This document shows, one piece after another, positions 9,763-19,137 of a DNA stretch of 64,000 nt. A program made the translations under genes and the position numbers. The first letter of the stretch is position 1; every line of letters starts with the position of its first letter. The notes under the pieces are model-generated. The model did no database searches, was not told the origin of the DNA, and saw nothing but the letters and a program-made list of their open reading frames with translations. The DNA comes from Sphingobium sp. Lineage in GTDB: Bacteria > Pseudomonadota > Alphaproteobacteria > Sphingomonadales > Sphingomonadaceae. Location: assembly GCA_022652485.1 (NCBI GenBank), contig JALCRK010000007.1, positions 1 to 64,000 on the forward strand, in the 5' to 3' direction.

Positions 9763-9993
9763 ATGTCGGCTCATGTGGTGATCGTAGACCTCTTCGGGCT
9801 GGTGCTGGTGGCCCTGGGCTTTAGCATGGCTTTCCGGCAATCGTTCGTGAGGAGAATGCTCGGGTGGTCGCCGGCGCCGGGCAAGACCTGTGAGGCGGAT
9901 CCGACAGCCTATGGCCTTCGCATCGCCGGGGTCATGGTCATGGTTTTCGGATTTGCACTGGGGATGATGGTGACCCTGTTCAATCTTGCCTGA
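9763..9993 (+). CDS. small two-TM hypothetical membrane protein
   Basis: VIVDLFGLVLVALGFSMAF ... IAGVMVMVFGFALGMMVTLF. Confidence 0.6.
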   Translation: MSAHVVIVDLFGLVLVALGFSMAFRQSFVRRMLGWSPAPGKTCEADPTAYGLRIAGVMVMVFGFALGMMVTLFNLA

Positions 9994-10007
9994 AAGGAGA
10001 GCTTCAC

Positions 10008-10304
10008 ATGGCCTGTCGCAGCAGCGAACTTGCGGCGCTGATCCTGCCGGAAATTCGGCTGCATTACGACGCTAGCGTCGAATCGCTCAACGACCTGGTA
10101 ACAAGTGCCATCCAGCATCACCGCGCGGACGGTATCGATGGCCCTGATCTGCTGGCGGCCGTCGTCATCGAAGTGCGCCGTCTGCTGGCCAGCGAGGCCA
10201 TGTCCGATGCGATCGACGAGGCTTCGCTCGAATCGTTTCCGGCCAGTGATCCGCCGGCTTGGATCGGTCGCAGGCATGGCGGCTCGACCGGTGGCCGCGA
10301 GTGA
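10008..10304 (+). CDS. hypothetical protein
   Basis: Co-directional ORF with upstream GAAAGGAGAG RBS. Confidence 0.6.
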   Translation: MACRSSELAALILPEIRLHYDASVESLNDLVTSAIQHHRADGIDGPDLLAAVVIEVRRLLASEAMSDAIDEASLESFPASDPPAWIGRRHGGSTGGRE

Positions 10305-10678
10305 TGGGAAACCTGGCAATCAAGCGGGTCTACGCGCCGCCGGCGGAAAGCGACGGGAAGCGCATCCTGGTCGACCGGCTCTGGCCGCGCGGTCTCAGCC
10401 GCAGCGAGGCCGCAATCGACGACTGGATCAAGGAGATCGCCCCTTCGCCAGCGTTGCGCAAGTGGTTCGGCCACGATCCGGCGCGGTTTGCCGAATTCGG
10501 CAATCTGTATCTCGAGGAACTGGACGGGAACCCCGCCCCGGTGGTGCGGCTCTGCGGTACATTGCAGGATCAGGATGTCACGCTGGTCTATGCCGCACGG
10601 GACGAGCGCCACAACCATGTGCGGGTGCTGCGCGACTATCTTGCCCGGCGGGGATGCACAGTGAGGAAGGGCGTTTGA
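10304..10678 (+). CDS. DUF488-family protein
   Basis: IKRVYAPPAESDGKRILVDRLWPRGLSRSEA..WFGHDPARFAEF. Confidence 0.85.
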   Translation: MGNLAIKRVYAPPAESDGKRILVDRLWPRGLSRSEAAIDDWIKEIAPSPALRKWFGHDPARFAEFGNLYLEELDGNPAPVVRLCGTLQDQDVTLVYAARDERHNHVRVLRDYLARRGCTVRKGV

Positions 10679-10748
10679 TCGCTGGTCATGCCCGTGAGGG
10701 ATTTCCAGGGTGGTGAAACTCCGACGTTGACGTCTTCGCTTAAAATAT

Positions 10749-10759
10749 TAGGACTCCTA
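10749..10759. promoter_or_regulatory. palindromic operator TAGGACTCCTA at the MarR start
   Basis: Occurs twice: AATATTAGGACTCCTACTATGA and AATATTAGGAGTCCTATCATGA. Confidence 0.65.
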
Positions 10760-10761
10760 CT

Positions 10762-11325
10762 ATGAGTCGCGAACAGCTCTCCTACGGCCTTGGTCGCCTT
10801 GCCGCTCTCGCTCGCCAGCGGGATTGGGTTACGGGTGAAGCAGCCGGACTGACGCCCACCCAGGGCGATACCTTGCGCTTGCTGGCGGATCGTCCGGCAG
10901 GGCTTCGGCTTGGCGAACTGGCCGCCCACCTCAGTGTGCGGCCTTCCACCGCCAGTGACGTGGTCGCGGTGCTGGTCGCCAAGGAACTGGTCCGGCGCCT
11001 GCCTGATCCCGACAATGCCCGCGCCGTGCGCGTGGTGTTGACCGATGCAGGCCGCGCGATGCTGGGACAGATGCCCGATGGCTTCGATGCCGTCGTCGAT
11101 ATGTTGTCCGACGCGGATGCGGGCACGCTGCACGGCATCGTCATCAGCACTATCGTCCGCTTGCAGCAGGCCGGTCGGATCGCACCTCAGCGTCTGTGCG
11201 TGACTTGCCGCTATTTTGTGTCCGAAGCTGACGGGGCAGGCGGACATTTTTGCAGTTTGGTCAATCAGCCGCTCCAGCCCGCCGACCTCAGGGTGAACTG
11301 CCCGGAGCACGAAGCGACGGGCTGA
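10762..11325 (+). CDS. MarR-family regulator with C-terminal four-Cys motif (CX2CX14CX15C)
   Basis: wHTH LRLGELAAHLSVRPSTASDVVAVLVAKELVRR; tail LCVTCRYFVSEADGAGGHFCSLVNQPLQPADLRVNCPEH. Confidence 0.85.
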   Translation: MSREQLSYGLGRLAALARQRDWVTGEAAGLTPTQGDTLRLLADRPAGLRLGELAAHLSVRPSTASDVVAVLVAKELVRRLPDPDNARAVRVVLTDAGRAMLGQMPDGFDAVVDMLSDADAGTLHGIVISTIVRLQQAGRIAPQRLCVTCRYFVSEADGAGGHFCSLVNQPLQPADLRVNCPEHEATG

Positions 11326-11389
11326 TGCTGACCATTCCCTCGGGGTGAGGGCACGCGTCGGGCGCAGCGTCTTTTGCGCCCTAGAATAT

Positions 11390-11400
11390 TAGGAGTCCTA
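11390..11400. promoter_or_regulatory. second copy of the palindromic operator, TAGGAGTCCTA
   Basis: Two bp upstream of the glutaredoxin-like start codon. Confidence 0.65.
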
Positions 11401-11402
11401 TC

Positions 11403-11648
11403 ATGAAGCCCAAGGCAACCTTCTATCACGCCGGATGCAGCGTGTGCGTATCGGTTGAACAGGCGCTGGGCCAGGCGCTCGATCCGGCGCGTTATGATGT
11501 CGAGATCGTGGATTTCAACACGGCCCCGGACCGGATTGCCGAGGCGGAAGCTGCCGGGGTTCAGTCGGTCCCAGCCTATGTGATCGACGGCCAGCCCTTC
11601 CACATCAACTTCGGTGCGTCGATGGCGGCAGTGAAGGGCGTGGGCTGA
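11403..11648 (+). CDS. glutaredoxin/thioredoxin-fold small protein
   Basis: ATFYHAGCSVCVSVEQAL ... AGVQSVPAYVIDGQPFHINFG. Confidence 0.8.
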   Translation: MKPKATFYHAGCSVCVSVEQALGQALDPARYDVEIVDFNTAPDRIAEAEAAGVQSVPAYVIDGQPFHINFGASMAAVKGVG

Positions 11649-11665
11649 TCGCACCTGACCAGACC

Positions 11666-11700
11666 GGGCGGGCTTTCGTGCTGACGGAGCCCGCCCCTTT
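11666..11700 (+). terminator. hairpin between the glutaredoxin-like and redoxin genes
   Basis: GGGCGGGCT ... AGCCCGCCC 9-bp perfect stem followed by CTTT. Confidence 0.5.
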
Positions 11701-11715
11701 GAAGAGACACGACTG

Positions 11716-12252
11716 ATGCTCGATCAACTCGCCCCCGAATGGGTGACCAGCCAGTGGTTCAACAGCCCGCCGCTGACGCTTGCGGACTTGCGCGGCCGGA
11801 TTGTCGTGCTGGGCACGTTCCAGATGCTGTGCCCGGGCTGCGTCGCGAATGGCCTGCCGCAATTGCAGCGGGTGGAACAGACTTTCGCCCGAGAGGATGT
11901 CGCGGTCGTCGCCCTGCACACGGTGTTCGAGCATCACGCGGCGATGATGCCGGTAGCGCTCGAAGCGTTCCTCCACGAATACCGGATCGGGTTTCCTGTC
12001 GGCTTCGATGCCCATGACGATCCGGCTGGGATGCCGATCACCATGCAGCGCTACAACTTGCGCGGCACGCCGTCGCTGGTCCTGATCGACCGGCAGGGAC
12101 GCCTGCGGCACAGCAGTTTCGGGCACGAGCCGGATCTTGCGCTTGGCGCGCGGATCGCGATGCTGCTGGCCGAAGGCGCAGAGGTTGTGGCCAGCAGCGA
12201 TGGGCAGCAGCCGTATGGCGAGACCTGCCGGGCAGGAGGCGATTGCAGCTGA
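11716..12252 (+). CDS. redoxin / TlpA-like thioredoxin-fold protein
   Basis: GRIVVLGTFQMLCPGCVANGLPQLQRVEQTF ... YNLRGTPSLVLIDRQGRLR. Confidence 0.85.
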   Translation: MLDQLAPEWVTSQWFNSPPLTLADLRGRIVVLGTFQMLCPGCVANGLPQLQRVEQTFAREDVAVVALHTVFEHHAAMMPVALEAFLHEYRIGFPVGFDAHDDPAGMPITMQRYNLRGTPSLVLIDRQGRLRHSSFGHEPDLALGARIAMLLAEGAEVVASSDGQQPYGETCRAGGDCS

Positions 12253-12258
12253 CAGGAC

Positions 12259-12963
12259 ATGGCGAATGAGGAACCCGGACGCATTGGCGCCATGATCGCC
12301 AGCCAGGGCTGGGCCGCGCTTTCAGGGAGGCAGGTGCGTGCGCTGACCGGGATCGTGCACGGGCCCGAATGGGATGCTTTCGGCAGAAGCTGGTCCGCGC
12401 TGGGTGATGATCGCTACATGGCAGATGGCGGGCGTTACCGGCGCAGGCGTCATGCCGTTCTGGCGCTGACCGATGGTGAAGTTCGCACCTTGCCGCCACG
12501 TCCGCATTACCAGAGCCGCGACTACAACTCGCTCAACGGCGGGATCGAGCGCTGGTTCGCGCAAGTGCAGCCCGAGGTGCTCGGCAGCGAAACCTTTCGT
12601 ACCTTGCTTGCGTTGTGCCGCGACGTTTTTGCGCTGGCGGACGTACCTTGCGAGATCGAGGTTCATCAGTTCCGGATCGAGGCGGGAGAGACTCCCGGGT
12701 ACCCCACGCCCGAAGGCATGCACCGGGACGGTGTCGATCGGGTCGGTGTATTCCTGATCGAGCGCTACAATGTGGAAGCCGGATCGACCCGTATCGCGAT
12801 TGATGGCGAAAAGGATATGACCGAATTCACGCTCACCAATCCGCTGGATGCGGTGTTCATCGATGATCGGCGGGTGCGGCATGGGGTGACGCCGATTTCC
12901 AGCCTGCTCCCCGGGCGCGAGGCACACCGGGACGTGCTCGTGCTTACGTTCCGCTTCGTCTAA
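12259..12963 (+). CDS. 2-oxoglutarate/Fe(II)-dependent dioxygenase family protein
   Basis: GMHRDGVDRVGVFLIERYN (HxD) ... FIDDRRVRHGVTPI (distal His). Confidence 0.8.
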   Translation: MANEEPGRIGAMIASQGWAALSGRQVRALTGIVHGPEWDAFGRSWSALGDDRYMADGGRYRRRRHAVLALTDGEVRTLPPRPHYQSRDYNSLNGGIERWFAQVQPEVLGSETFRTLLALCRDVFALADVPCEIEVHQFRIEAGETPGYPTPEGMHRDGVDRVGVFLIERYNVEAGSTRIAIDGEKDMTEFTLTNPLDAVFIDDRRVRHGVTPISSLLPGREAHRDVLVLTFRFV

Positions 12964-12989
12964 GCGGTGCCGGGAAAGGACAAGGCAGC

Positions 12990-13637
12990 ATGGAAACAAG
13001 GATCAGGGGGGTGCTGTCGGGGCGAGTCGCGCCATTTGGCCCCATGGGCGAGCCGAGCGGTTATGCCAAAGCGATCCGCACCGACCGGGTGGAAGTCACC
13101 TTGCTTGGCCTCGAGGGGGACGAGCAGGCCGACCTTGTCCACCATGGCGGCGTGGACAAGGCGGTCCATCACTATGCCATCGATCATTACCCGGCATGGA
13201 TCGCCGAACGGCCGGGACTGACGGCGGCCTTCAGCGAGCCGGGCGCATTCGGGGAAAACATATCGACGCTGGGGTGGCGCGAGGAAACTGTCTGTATCGG
13301 CGACCGCTTCCGTATGGGCACGGCTCTGGTCGAAATCAGTCAGGGTCGCCAGCCCTGCTGGAAACTGGGCCACCGTTTCGGCGATCCGGCGATGGTCGAT
13401 CGCGTGGTCAAAACCGGACGCTGCGGTTGGTACTACCGGGTGATCGAGCCGGGAATGGTCGCTGCGGGCGACATCATCAGGTTGGTGGAACGCTGTCATC
13501 CTGACTGGACCGTCGCGCGGACCTTCCGCATCCTGATCGGCAAGGCGCCGACGCGGCGCGATGATATCGCTGAACTTGCCGGGCTGCCTCAGCTATCGGC
13601 GTCCTGGCGGGCGCGCTGCCATGCGATGCTCGGCTGA
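12990..13637 (+). CDS. MOSC domain protein (YiiM-like)
   Basis: VHHGGVDKAVHHYAIDHYPAW ... FGENIST ... ISQGRQPCWKLGHRFGDPAM. Confidence 0.9.
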   Translation: METRIRGVLSGRVAPFGPMGEPSGYAKAIRTDRVEVTLLGLEGDEQADLVHHGGVDKAVHHYAIDHYPAWIAERPGLTAAFSEPGAFGENISTLGWREETVCIGDRFRMGTALVEISQGRQPCWKLGHRFGDPAMVDRVVKTGRCGWYYRVIEPGMVAAGDIIRLVERCHPDWTVARTFRILIGKAPTRRDDIAELAGLPQLSASWRARCHAMLG

Positions 13638-13687
13638 TCGTGTGGTCATGCCTTGACCGGCAAAATCCACTGCTATTCGCGCAATCG

Positions 13688-14240
13688 TCAGAAATCGCAG
13701 CCTGCCGTCGAACCGCGCGGCGGATGTCCTTCTTCCAGGTGGATAGTGGCGGTGTAATAGCTTTGCATGTGCCCCAGTGGTGCGGTCTGCTGGTCGACGG
13801 TCAGGGTGAACGGCACTCCTTCCGGCGATGTCCCGGCATAAGTGCGCGATCCCGCACCAGCCCCGATCTTTTCGCAGGACATTTCGGTGATGGCGATCTG
13901 GCGCAGGCGCAGGGCTCCGGCGATGTCGTAGGGGATTTCTCCGCCCACCTTTGCCCAGTTTACAGAGACAGTGGCGGGCGCGCTGCTTCCCCCTATCGCG
14001 ACTTCCAGCTGCCCCAGTGTTCCGGTCGCCAGCGCAGGAGGATTTGCTCTTCCAGCCCAGCGGACTCCCGATGCCCGTTGCTTCGTCATCGTTAGCGAGG
14101 GCTTGCCACTCCCTGCACCGGGCAGGACCGCCAACAGCATGTCGGCGGCAGGACCGCTTGCCATGACTTTCTGCCAGTTGGTCCGGCATTCTTCGTCAGC
14201 CCAGCGGGCTGCACTGGAATCGCGGCGGATCAAGTCCGCG
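13688..14240 (-). pseudogene. secreted/lipoprotein-like hypothetical gene, 5' end cut by the IS remnant
   Basis: Residues ...EECRTNWQKVMASGPAADMLLAVLPGAG...TAGCDF are continuous up to the junction near 14240, where IS21 coding sequence begins on the other strand. Confidence 0.5.
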
Positions 14241-15414
14241 CGGCAACTCGCCAGTGCGCAACGGCGCGCCGCTCCAGGGCTGGAACCTGCCACCGGCGCT
14301 TGCCCGGCTGCGTCGCAAGCTCGGCACCGGCGACGAGGCCGACCGGCGGTTCGTGCGTGTGCTGGCGGCAGTGCTGACCGACGGGCTGGATGCGGTCGAA
14401 GGCGCGAAGCGCTGGAGGCGGGTGCCGCCAGCGACGAGGTGATCCTCAACATCCTGTCGCGGCGACGCGAGCCGCCGCCGGTTCGCTCGCTCGACGTCGT
14501 GGTCGATCTGAAGCTCAACCATCCGCCCATTGCCGATTGCGCGCGCTCGGCCTCAAGGGGATGGTTGGCGCGTTCGATGAGGCGGTAACCTCCGGCGTGC
14601 AGCGCAAGCGCACCACCACCGAGATCCTGACTGATCTGCTGCGCGCCGAAGCCGCCCACCGCCACGCCGCCTCGATCCGGTACCGGATGAGTGCCGCCAA
14701 GCTGCCGGTGGTGAAGGACATCGACGCGTTCGTGTTCGACGGCACCCCGGCCAACGAGGGGCTGGTCCGTTCGTTGCACGCCGGATCGTTCCTGCCGGGC
14801 AGGCGCAATATCGTGCTGGTCGGAGGAACGGGTACGGGAAAGACGCATCTGGCCATCGCCATTACCGCCAGCGTCGTGCGCGCCGGCGCCCGCGGCCGCT
14901 ACTTCAACACCATCGACCTGGTCACACGGCTCGAGGAGGAGGCGCGTATCGGCAGGCCGGCGCGCTTGCCGCCCAGCTCAGCCGTCTCGAGCTCGTCGTG
15001 CTCGATGAACTGGGCTATCTGCCGTTCGCCCGCTCAGGCGGCCAGTTGCTGTTCCACCTGATCAGCAAGCTCTACGAACAGACCTCGGTAATCATCACCA
15101 CCAACCTGGCGTTCGGCGAGTGGCCCACCGTGTTCGGCGATCCCAAGATGACCACCGCGCTGCTCGACCGCATCACCCATCACTGCGACATCGTCGAGAC
15201 CGGCAACGACAGTTGGCGCTTCAAGAACCGCAGCTGATCCGCCCCGATAGCCGACAGAAATGACCTTCGCTCTGCTGGCGCCTCCGGTCGGGCTACGCCC
15301 TCCCTACGCCACCAGCAGAGCGAAACCCGCGCCCCCCATCAACGGATCGCACTATCGCAAAGGGGGTCCCTGTTCGGCGCCGATCGGGGGTCCCGTTTGG
15401 ACGCCGATTGACAC
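14240..15414 (+). mobile_element. IS21-family remnant (3' istA fragment plus frameshifted istB, right end present)
   Basis: IstA tail WNLPPALARLRRKLGTGDEADRRFVRVLAAVLTDG; Ist[16 protein letters not shown] and [29 protein letters not shown]; end ggggtcccgtttggacgccgattgaca. Confidence 0.85.
14560..15237 (+). pseudogene. istB: istB ATPase pseudogene, frameshift near 14955
   Basis: Frame changes from [14 protein letters not shown] to [17 protein letters not shown]; one missing G in ggcag-gccggcgcg explains it. Confidence 0.85.
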
Positions 15415-16516
15415 ACCAGCACCATTCCACGTCGTGCCGCGTGGATGGGCGGGCCCGGGCTTCCTTGCCATGCTGCTGTTCGAGAAGTTCGGACAACACC
15501 AGCCCCTCAACCGGCAGGCCGAACGCTTTGCTCGCGAGGGCGTGCCCTTGAGCCTGTCGACACTCGCTGACCAGGTCGGTGCGGCAAGCGCCGCACTGAT
15601 GCCTCTCTATCGCCGGATCGAGGCCCATGTCCTGGCCGCAGAGCGATTGCATGGCGACGATACGACGGTCCCGGTTCTCGCCAAGGGCAAGACTGATACC
15701 GGTCGATTATGGGTTTATGTGCGCGACGATGCTCCGTTCGGCGGACCAGCACCACCTGCCGCGCTGTTCCATTACTCGCGCGACCGGCGCGGCGAACATC
15801 CGCGCGCCCATCTCGTATCCTGGGCAGGCATCCTGCAGGCCGACGCCTATGGCGGATATGGCGAGCTCTATCGCGACGGCCGCCAGCCCGGTCCCGTGTT
15901 CGAAGCCGGTTGCTTCGCTCACGCGCGGCGCAAGTTTTTCGAGTTGGCCGATGTCGAGGGGGCAGTACGCAAGAAAAGCCGCGGCGAGCGAACAGAGCAG
16001 ATCTATCCGATCGCGCTCGAGGCGGTGCAGCGGCTCGATGCCCTGTTCGATATCGAGCGTAGGGTGAACGGCCTGCCAAGCCAGGAGCGCCTCACCGCCC
16101 GCCAGGAACACAGCGCACCGTTGATGGCTGATCTCCATGCTTGGCTGCATGCCCAGCTCGCCAGGCTTTCGCGCAACCACGATCTCGCCAAGGCCATCAA
16201 CTACATGCTCCGCCGTTGGCCGGCGTTCGCCCGGTTTCTCGAAGATGGCCGGGTCTGCATTACCAACAATGCTGCCGAACGCGCCCTACGCGGCGTGACT
16301 CTTGGTCGTAAATCGTGGCTCTTCTGCGGCTCCGACCGCGGCGGCCAGCGCGCCGCCGTCATGTACTCGCTGATCGGTACCGCCAAGCTCAACAACGTCG
16401 ATCCGCAGGCCTGGCTTGCAGACGTTCTCACCCGCATCGCCGAACAGCCCGTCACCCGCCTCGACGACCTGCTGGCATGGAACTGGCGCAAGTCGAACAC
16501 CGCGCTCGCCGCCTGA
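15260..16516 (+). pseudogene. IS66-family transposase (TnpC), 5' truncated; true homology starts ~15417
   Basis: RLHGDDTTVPVLAKGKTDTGRLWVYVRDD ... FARFLEDGRVCITNNAAERALRGVTLGRKSWLFCGSDRGGQRAAVMYSLI. Confidence 0.9.
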
Positions 16517-16530
16517 AACAGTTCATAACG
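15415..16530 (+). mobile_element. IS66-family remnant interrupted by IS21
   Basis: The TnpC body begins directly after the IS21 terminus. Confidence 0.8.
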
Positions 16531-16658
16531 CGGTACTCGGCGGATGCTTACGTCGATTGTTCGTTGTTTGCGATTTTTCGTTTGACACGAGGTTCCTCGT
16601 TTGATCCTTTAACGATGCGCAAAACCCACTAGCTCAGTGCGCCCATGCGGGGTGCACA

Positions 16659-17582
16659 GTGAAATTACCCAAAGCTGCGATTCATTTATGCTTAGTGGCA
16701 TGCTGCTGCGGTAGTGCCGCTGCGCGCGAAGTCGACATCTTGGATTTCGCAAAGTTGCATGCCGTGCAGCAAAAGCTGGTTGACCCTCAATTGCGGCATG
16801 GCTCTCCCAAGCGAGACGTCGAGTTATCGTTACGAGCCCATCTCGAACAGAGTGGGCTGGAGCATTGGGGTGGAACTTCGCCGGCAGATGGGACTAATCT
16901 TAGCACTGTAATGTTTGGTGGCAATTTTGAAGTGGATCAAAGGCTTTATAGGGGGGTGATGCCAATCATACAGCAGGCACATGAACGCGGGCTCGGAGCA
17001 AGAAACATCGAGAACTGCGAAAGTGTTCGCTACGCTCCGACTTGGTGGTTGCCAAAGGAAATTGAGAGCCGCAGGGCACTCAATTTCGACACGGTCGCAG
17101 CTATAGCCTGCGAGTTCGGCCTCCCGACCAATCTGCTCGACGCTGTTATCACGCAGGAGTCCGGACATAAATCCTGGGTGATCAGCAGTGCTGGTGCAAT
17201 GGGCATCATGCAGATCATGCCGGGAACCGCCCGCCTTCTTGGGCTATCGTATCCGTTTAATAAAGTTTCAAACATGCGGGCAGGTGCGCGGTATCTGCGT
17301 CAACAGCTTGACCGTTTCGGACGAGTGGACCTAGCACTTGCCGCTTACAATGCAGGTCCGGAACGACGGGCTCTGCAACGAGGTTACGTGCCGGCCATTC
17401 CGGAAACCCGAAACTATGTGCGCACGATTACCACCAATTGGGCACGACTTGCGCGACTGGGCGTTGCAACCACCGATGCCGAATTTCGGGGAAATGTGGC
17501 CATGAAGGCCGTGATCGCATCAGGCTACCGTAGCATTGAGCTGGTCCGCTACGATGGATTGAACGCTTCGAACCCGATGTAA
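16659..17582 (+). CDS. lytic transglycosylase (SLT domain), conjugation-associated
   Basis: LLDAVITQESGHKSWVISSAGAMGIMQIMPGTARLLGL ... ALAAYNAGP. Confidence 0.92.
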   Translation: MKLPKAAIHLCLVACCCGSAAAREVDILDFAKLHAVQQKLVDPQLRHGSPKRDVELSLRAHLEQSGLEHWGGTSPADGTNLSTVMFGGNFEVDQRLYRGVMPIIQQAHERGLGARNIENCESVRYAPTWWLPKEIESRRALNFDTVAAIACEFGLPTNLLDAVITQESGHKSWVISSAGAMGIMQIMPGTARLLGLSYPFNKVSNMRAGARYLRQQLDRFGRVDLALAAYNAGPERRALQRGYVPAIPETRNYVRTITTNWARLARLGVATTDAEFRGNVAMKAVIASGYRSIELVRYDGLNASNPM

Positions 17583-17824
17583 TGCGCATAGAGCAACGTG
17601 ATGCCCATGATGCACGGGAACCCGCTCAAATAGCTAAGCTGAAACTGTAACCAGAGACGTGGAACCCAGAGAACCTTCTGTTTCCACGTTGTAAGTGGGA
17701 CGGTGACGGCGCCACTTCGCAGTTCAAGGATTGTTTTCAAAGCCGCACAGCCTGCGCAGATGACGGCAAGCAGGCCAACGGCTGCGTAAAGCTGTGTCCA
17801 GGCGTGGACAGCCTCTGGCTTCAC
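17549..17824 (-). CDS. small membrane protein
   Basis: Two hydrophobic segments; ATGA overlap with the upstream HTH gene. Confidence 0.6.
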   Translation of the reverse strand: MKPEAVHAWTQLYAAVGLLAVICAGCAALKTILELRSGAVTVPLTTWKQKVLWVPRLWLQFQLSYLSGFPCIMGITLLYAHYIGFEAFNPS

Positions 17825-18342
17825 GCCTGAAGGGCCCGGTCGTTCTCCATGACTCGCTCCTGGTGGGAAAGGAGAAGTTCATAGGCCCGGCCCAAGGCTT
17901 CGTGGATGATCGGCGGGCGCAGCGCCACCTGGATTTCGCCGCGGCGGCGTGAAATGATTTCACAGTAGAAACCTTTCAGACCCTCACAAACCAGAAATAC
18001 GTCAGGGTCATCGTAGACCGTGTGATCGTGCAGGAAAGCAACGCAGAACTTTGCGCGCACGCAATCAATTCCGAGTGCCTCGAACAGCCGGTCCCGGAGG
18101 TCATCTTTGAGCGCTAGGTTCTTCCGGATGACCTTGTGCAGTCGGGGGCGCCCCATAACGAGGCGGTCGGCCAAATGCGCTAACGGCACGCTCTGCTTCG
18201 CAGCCTGGTCGTCAATCAGGCGTTTGTATTGCTCTTGCTCGCTAAGCCTCGGTGATGGTTCGCCGAAAGAGAAAACCGAGTCATTCGTCGAGGCAGGCCT
18301 CGGCCGGAACACGGTCTCGGGTGTCACAGTGCGATGCGGCAT
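17821..18342 (-). CDS. HTH-containing hypothetical protein
   Basis: VPLAHLADRLVMGRPRLHKVIRKNLALKDDLRDRLFEALGI. Confidence 0.55.
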   Translation of the reverse strand: MPHRTVTPETVFRPRPASTNDSVFSFGEPSPRLSEQEQYKRLIDDQAAKQSVPLAHLADRLVMGRPRLHKVIRKNLALKDDLRDRLFEALGIDCVRAKFCVAFLHDHTVYDDPDVFLVCEGLKGFYCEIISRRRGEIQVALRPPIIHEALGRAYELLLSHQERVMENDRALQA

Positions 18343-18432
18343 GGCTCGTCCCTCCCGAGCCGATTGGTCTATGGGATGCCATAGAGTGTCAAGACGTGAA
18401 CGTGTTGTTTGCCTTGTACAATCCGAAATGGT

Positions 18433-18792
18433 TCAAAAGAGGCCCCTGGCCTGCGCAAGGTGGACTACGAACGGTATGACCGCCTTGTCCTGCACTGGTT
18501 TTCCGCTGATCTGCGCGATTTTTCGGCGGATCGCGTCATAGTCGGCGAGCCAGTCTGGCTTTACCTCCAGCCAGACCCTGATCTTGCCGTCGAATGGATG
18601 TTCGGCAATAAAACGTTCGAGATCCTCGCGCTCCAGTGCGAGCGATTTGGTGCTCACGCAGGCATGCTGTACCGTCGAGCGAAGGCTCTGAAATTTCGTT
18701 GTTTTCTTGGAATATTCGCACATGGCATCGGCCAGGAAGGCAAAGCAATCCTGGTTTATGAGCATCCGGATGTTGCGTGTGCCACTGGCCAT
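18433..18792 (-). CDS. hypothetical protein
   Basis: ORF of 119 aa without recognised domain. Confidence 0.35.
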   Translation of the reverse strand: MASGTRNIRMLINQDCFAFLADAMCEYSKKTTKFQSLRSTVQHACVSTKSLALEREDLERFIAEHPFDGKIRVWLEVKPDWLADYDAIRRKIAQISGKPVQDKAVIPFVVHLAQARGLF

Positions 18793-19137
18793 TCAGTTCG
18801 CGCCCGGTTTTCCATTGTTCCCACCATAATGCCCCCGAATCGTTAATTTTACGAATCCGTCCTTTTGAGCTGGCGATTCGCTGAGTTCTTTCCCGTTCAG
18901 GCAACTCCAATCGCCTTGATCGGGTCTCGCGATCCCGTTTTGCGATAATCGTTGTTCTTGATCCGGAACCCCAGATTTCCGATCTGGCAAACAACTTCAG
19001 CAACGAATCTGTAATCGGCAAATGTTGCGATTCGCAGTCCACAATAAACCAATCGTTAATTGCTGAACGACGCGCAGATCTGTTCTTTCGAGAAGCCCCT
19101 GGATGACGGAGGCGGTTTCGAGAAAGGGAACGATGCG

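Noticed and set aside
13688-14848. 386-aa minus-strand ORF as one gene
   Set aside because: Only the 3' part (to ~14240) is a plausible gene; the rest is antisense to IS21 coding sequence.
18536-19042. 168-aa minus-strand ORF
   Set aside because: Overlaps 18433-18792 in another frame; neither shows a known domain, so it is not called.
18840-19060. oriT upstream of traA
   Set aside because: AT-richer region with short dyads, but no recognisable nic motif and no relaxase gene in the window to support it.
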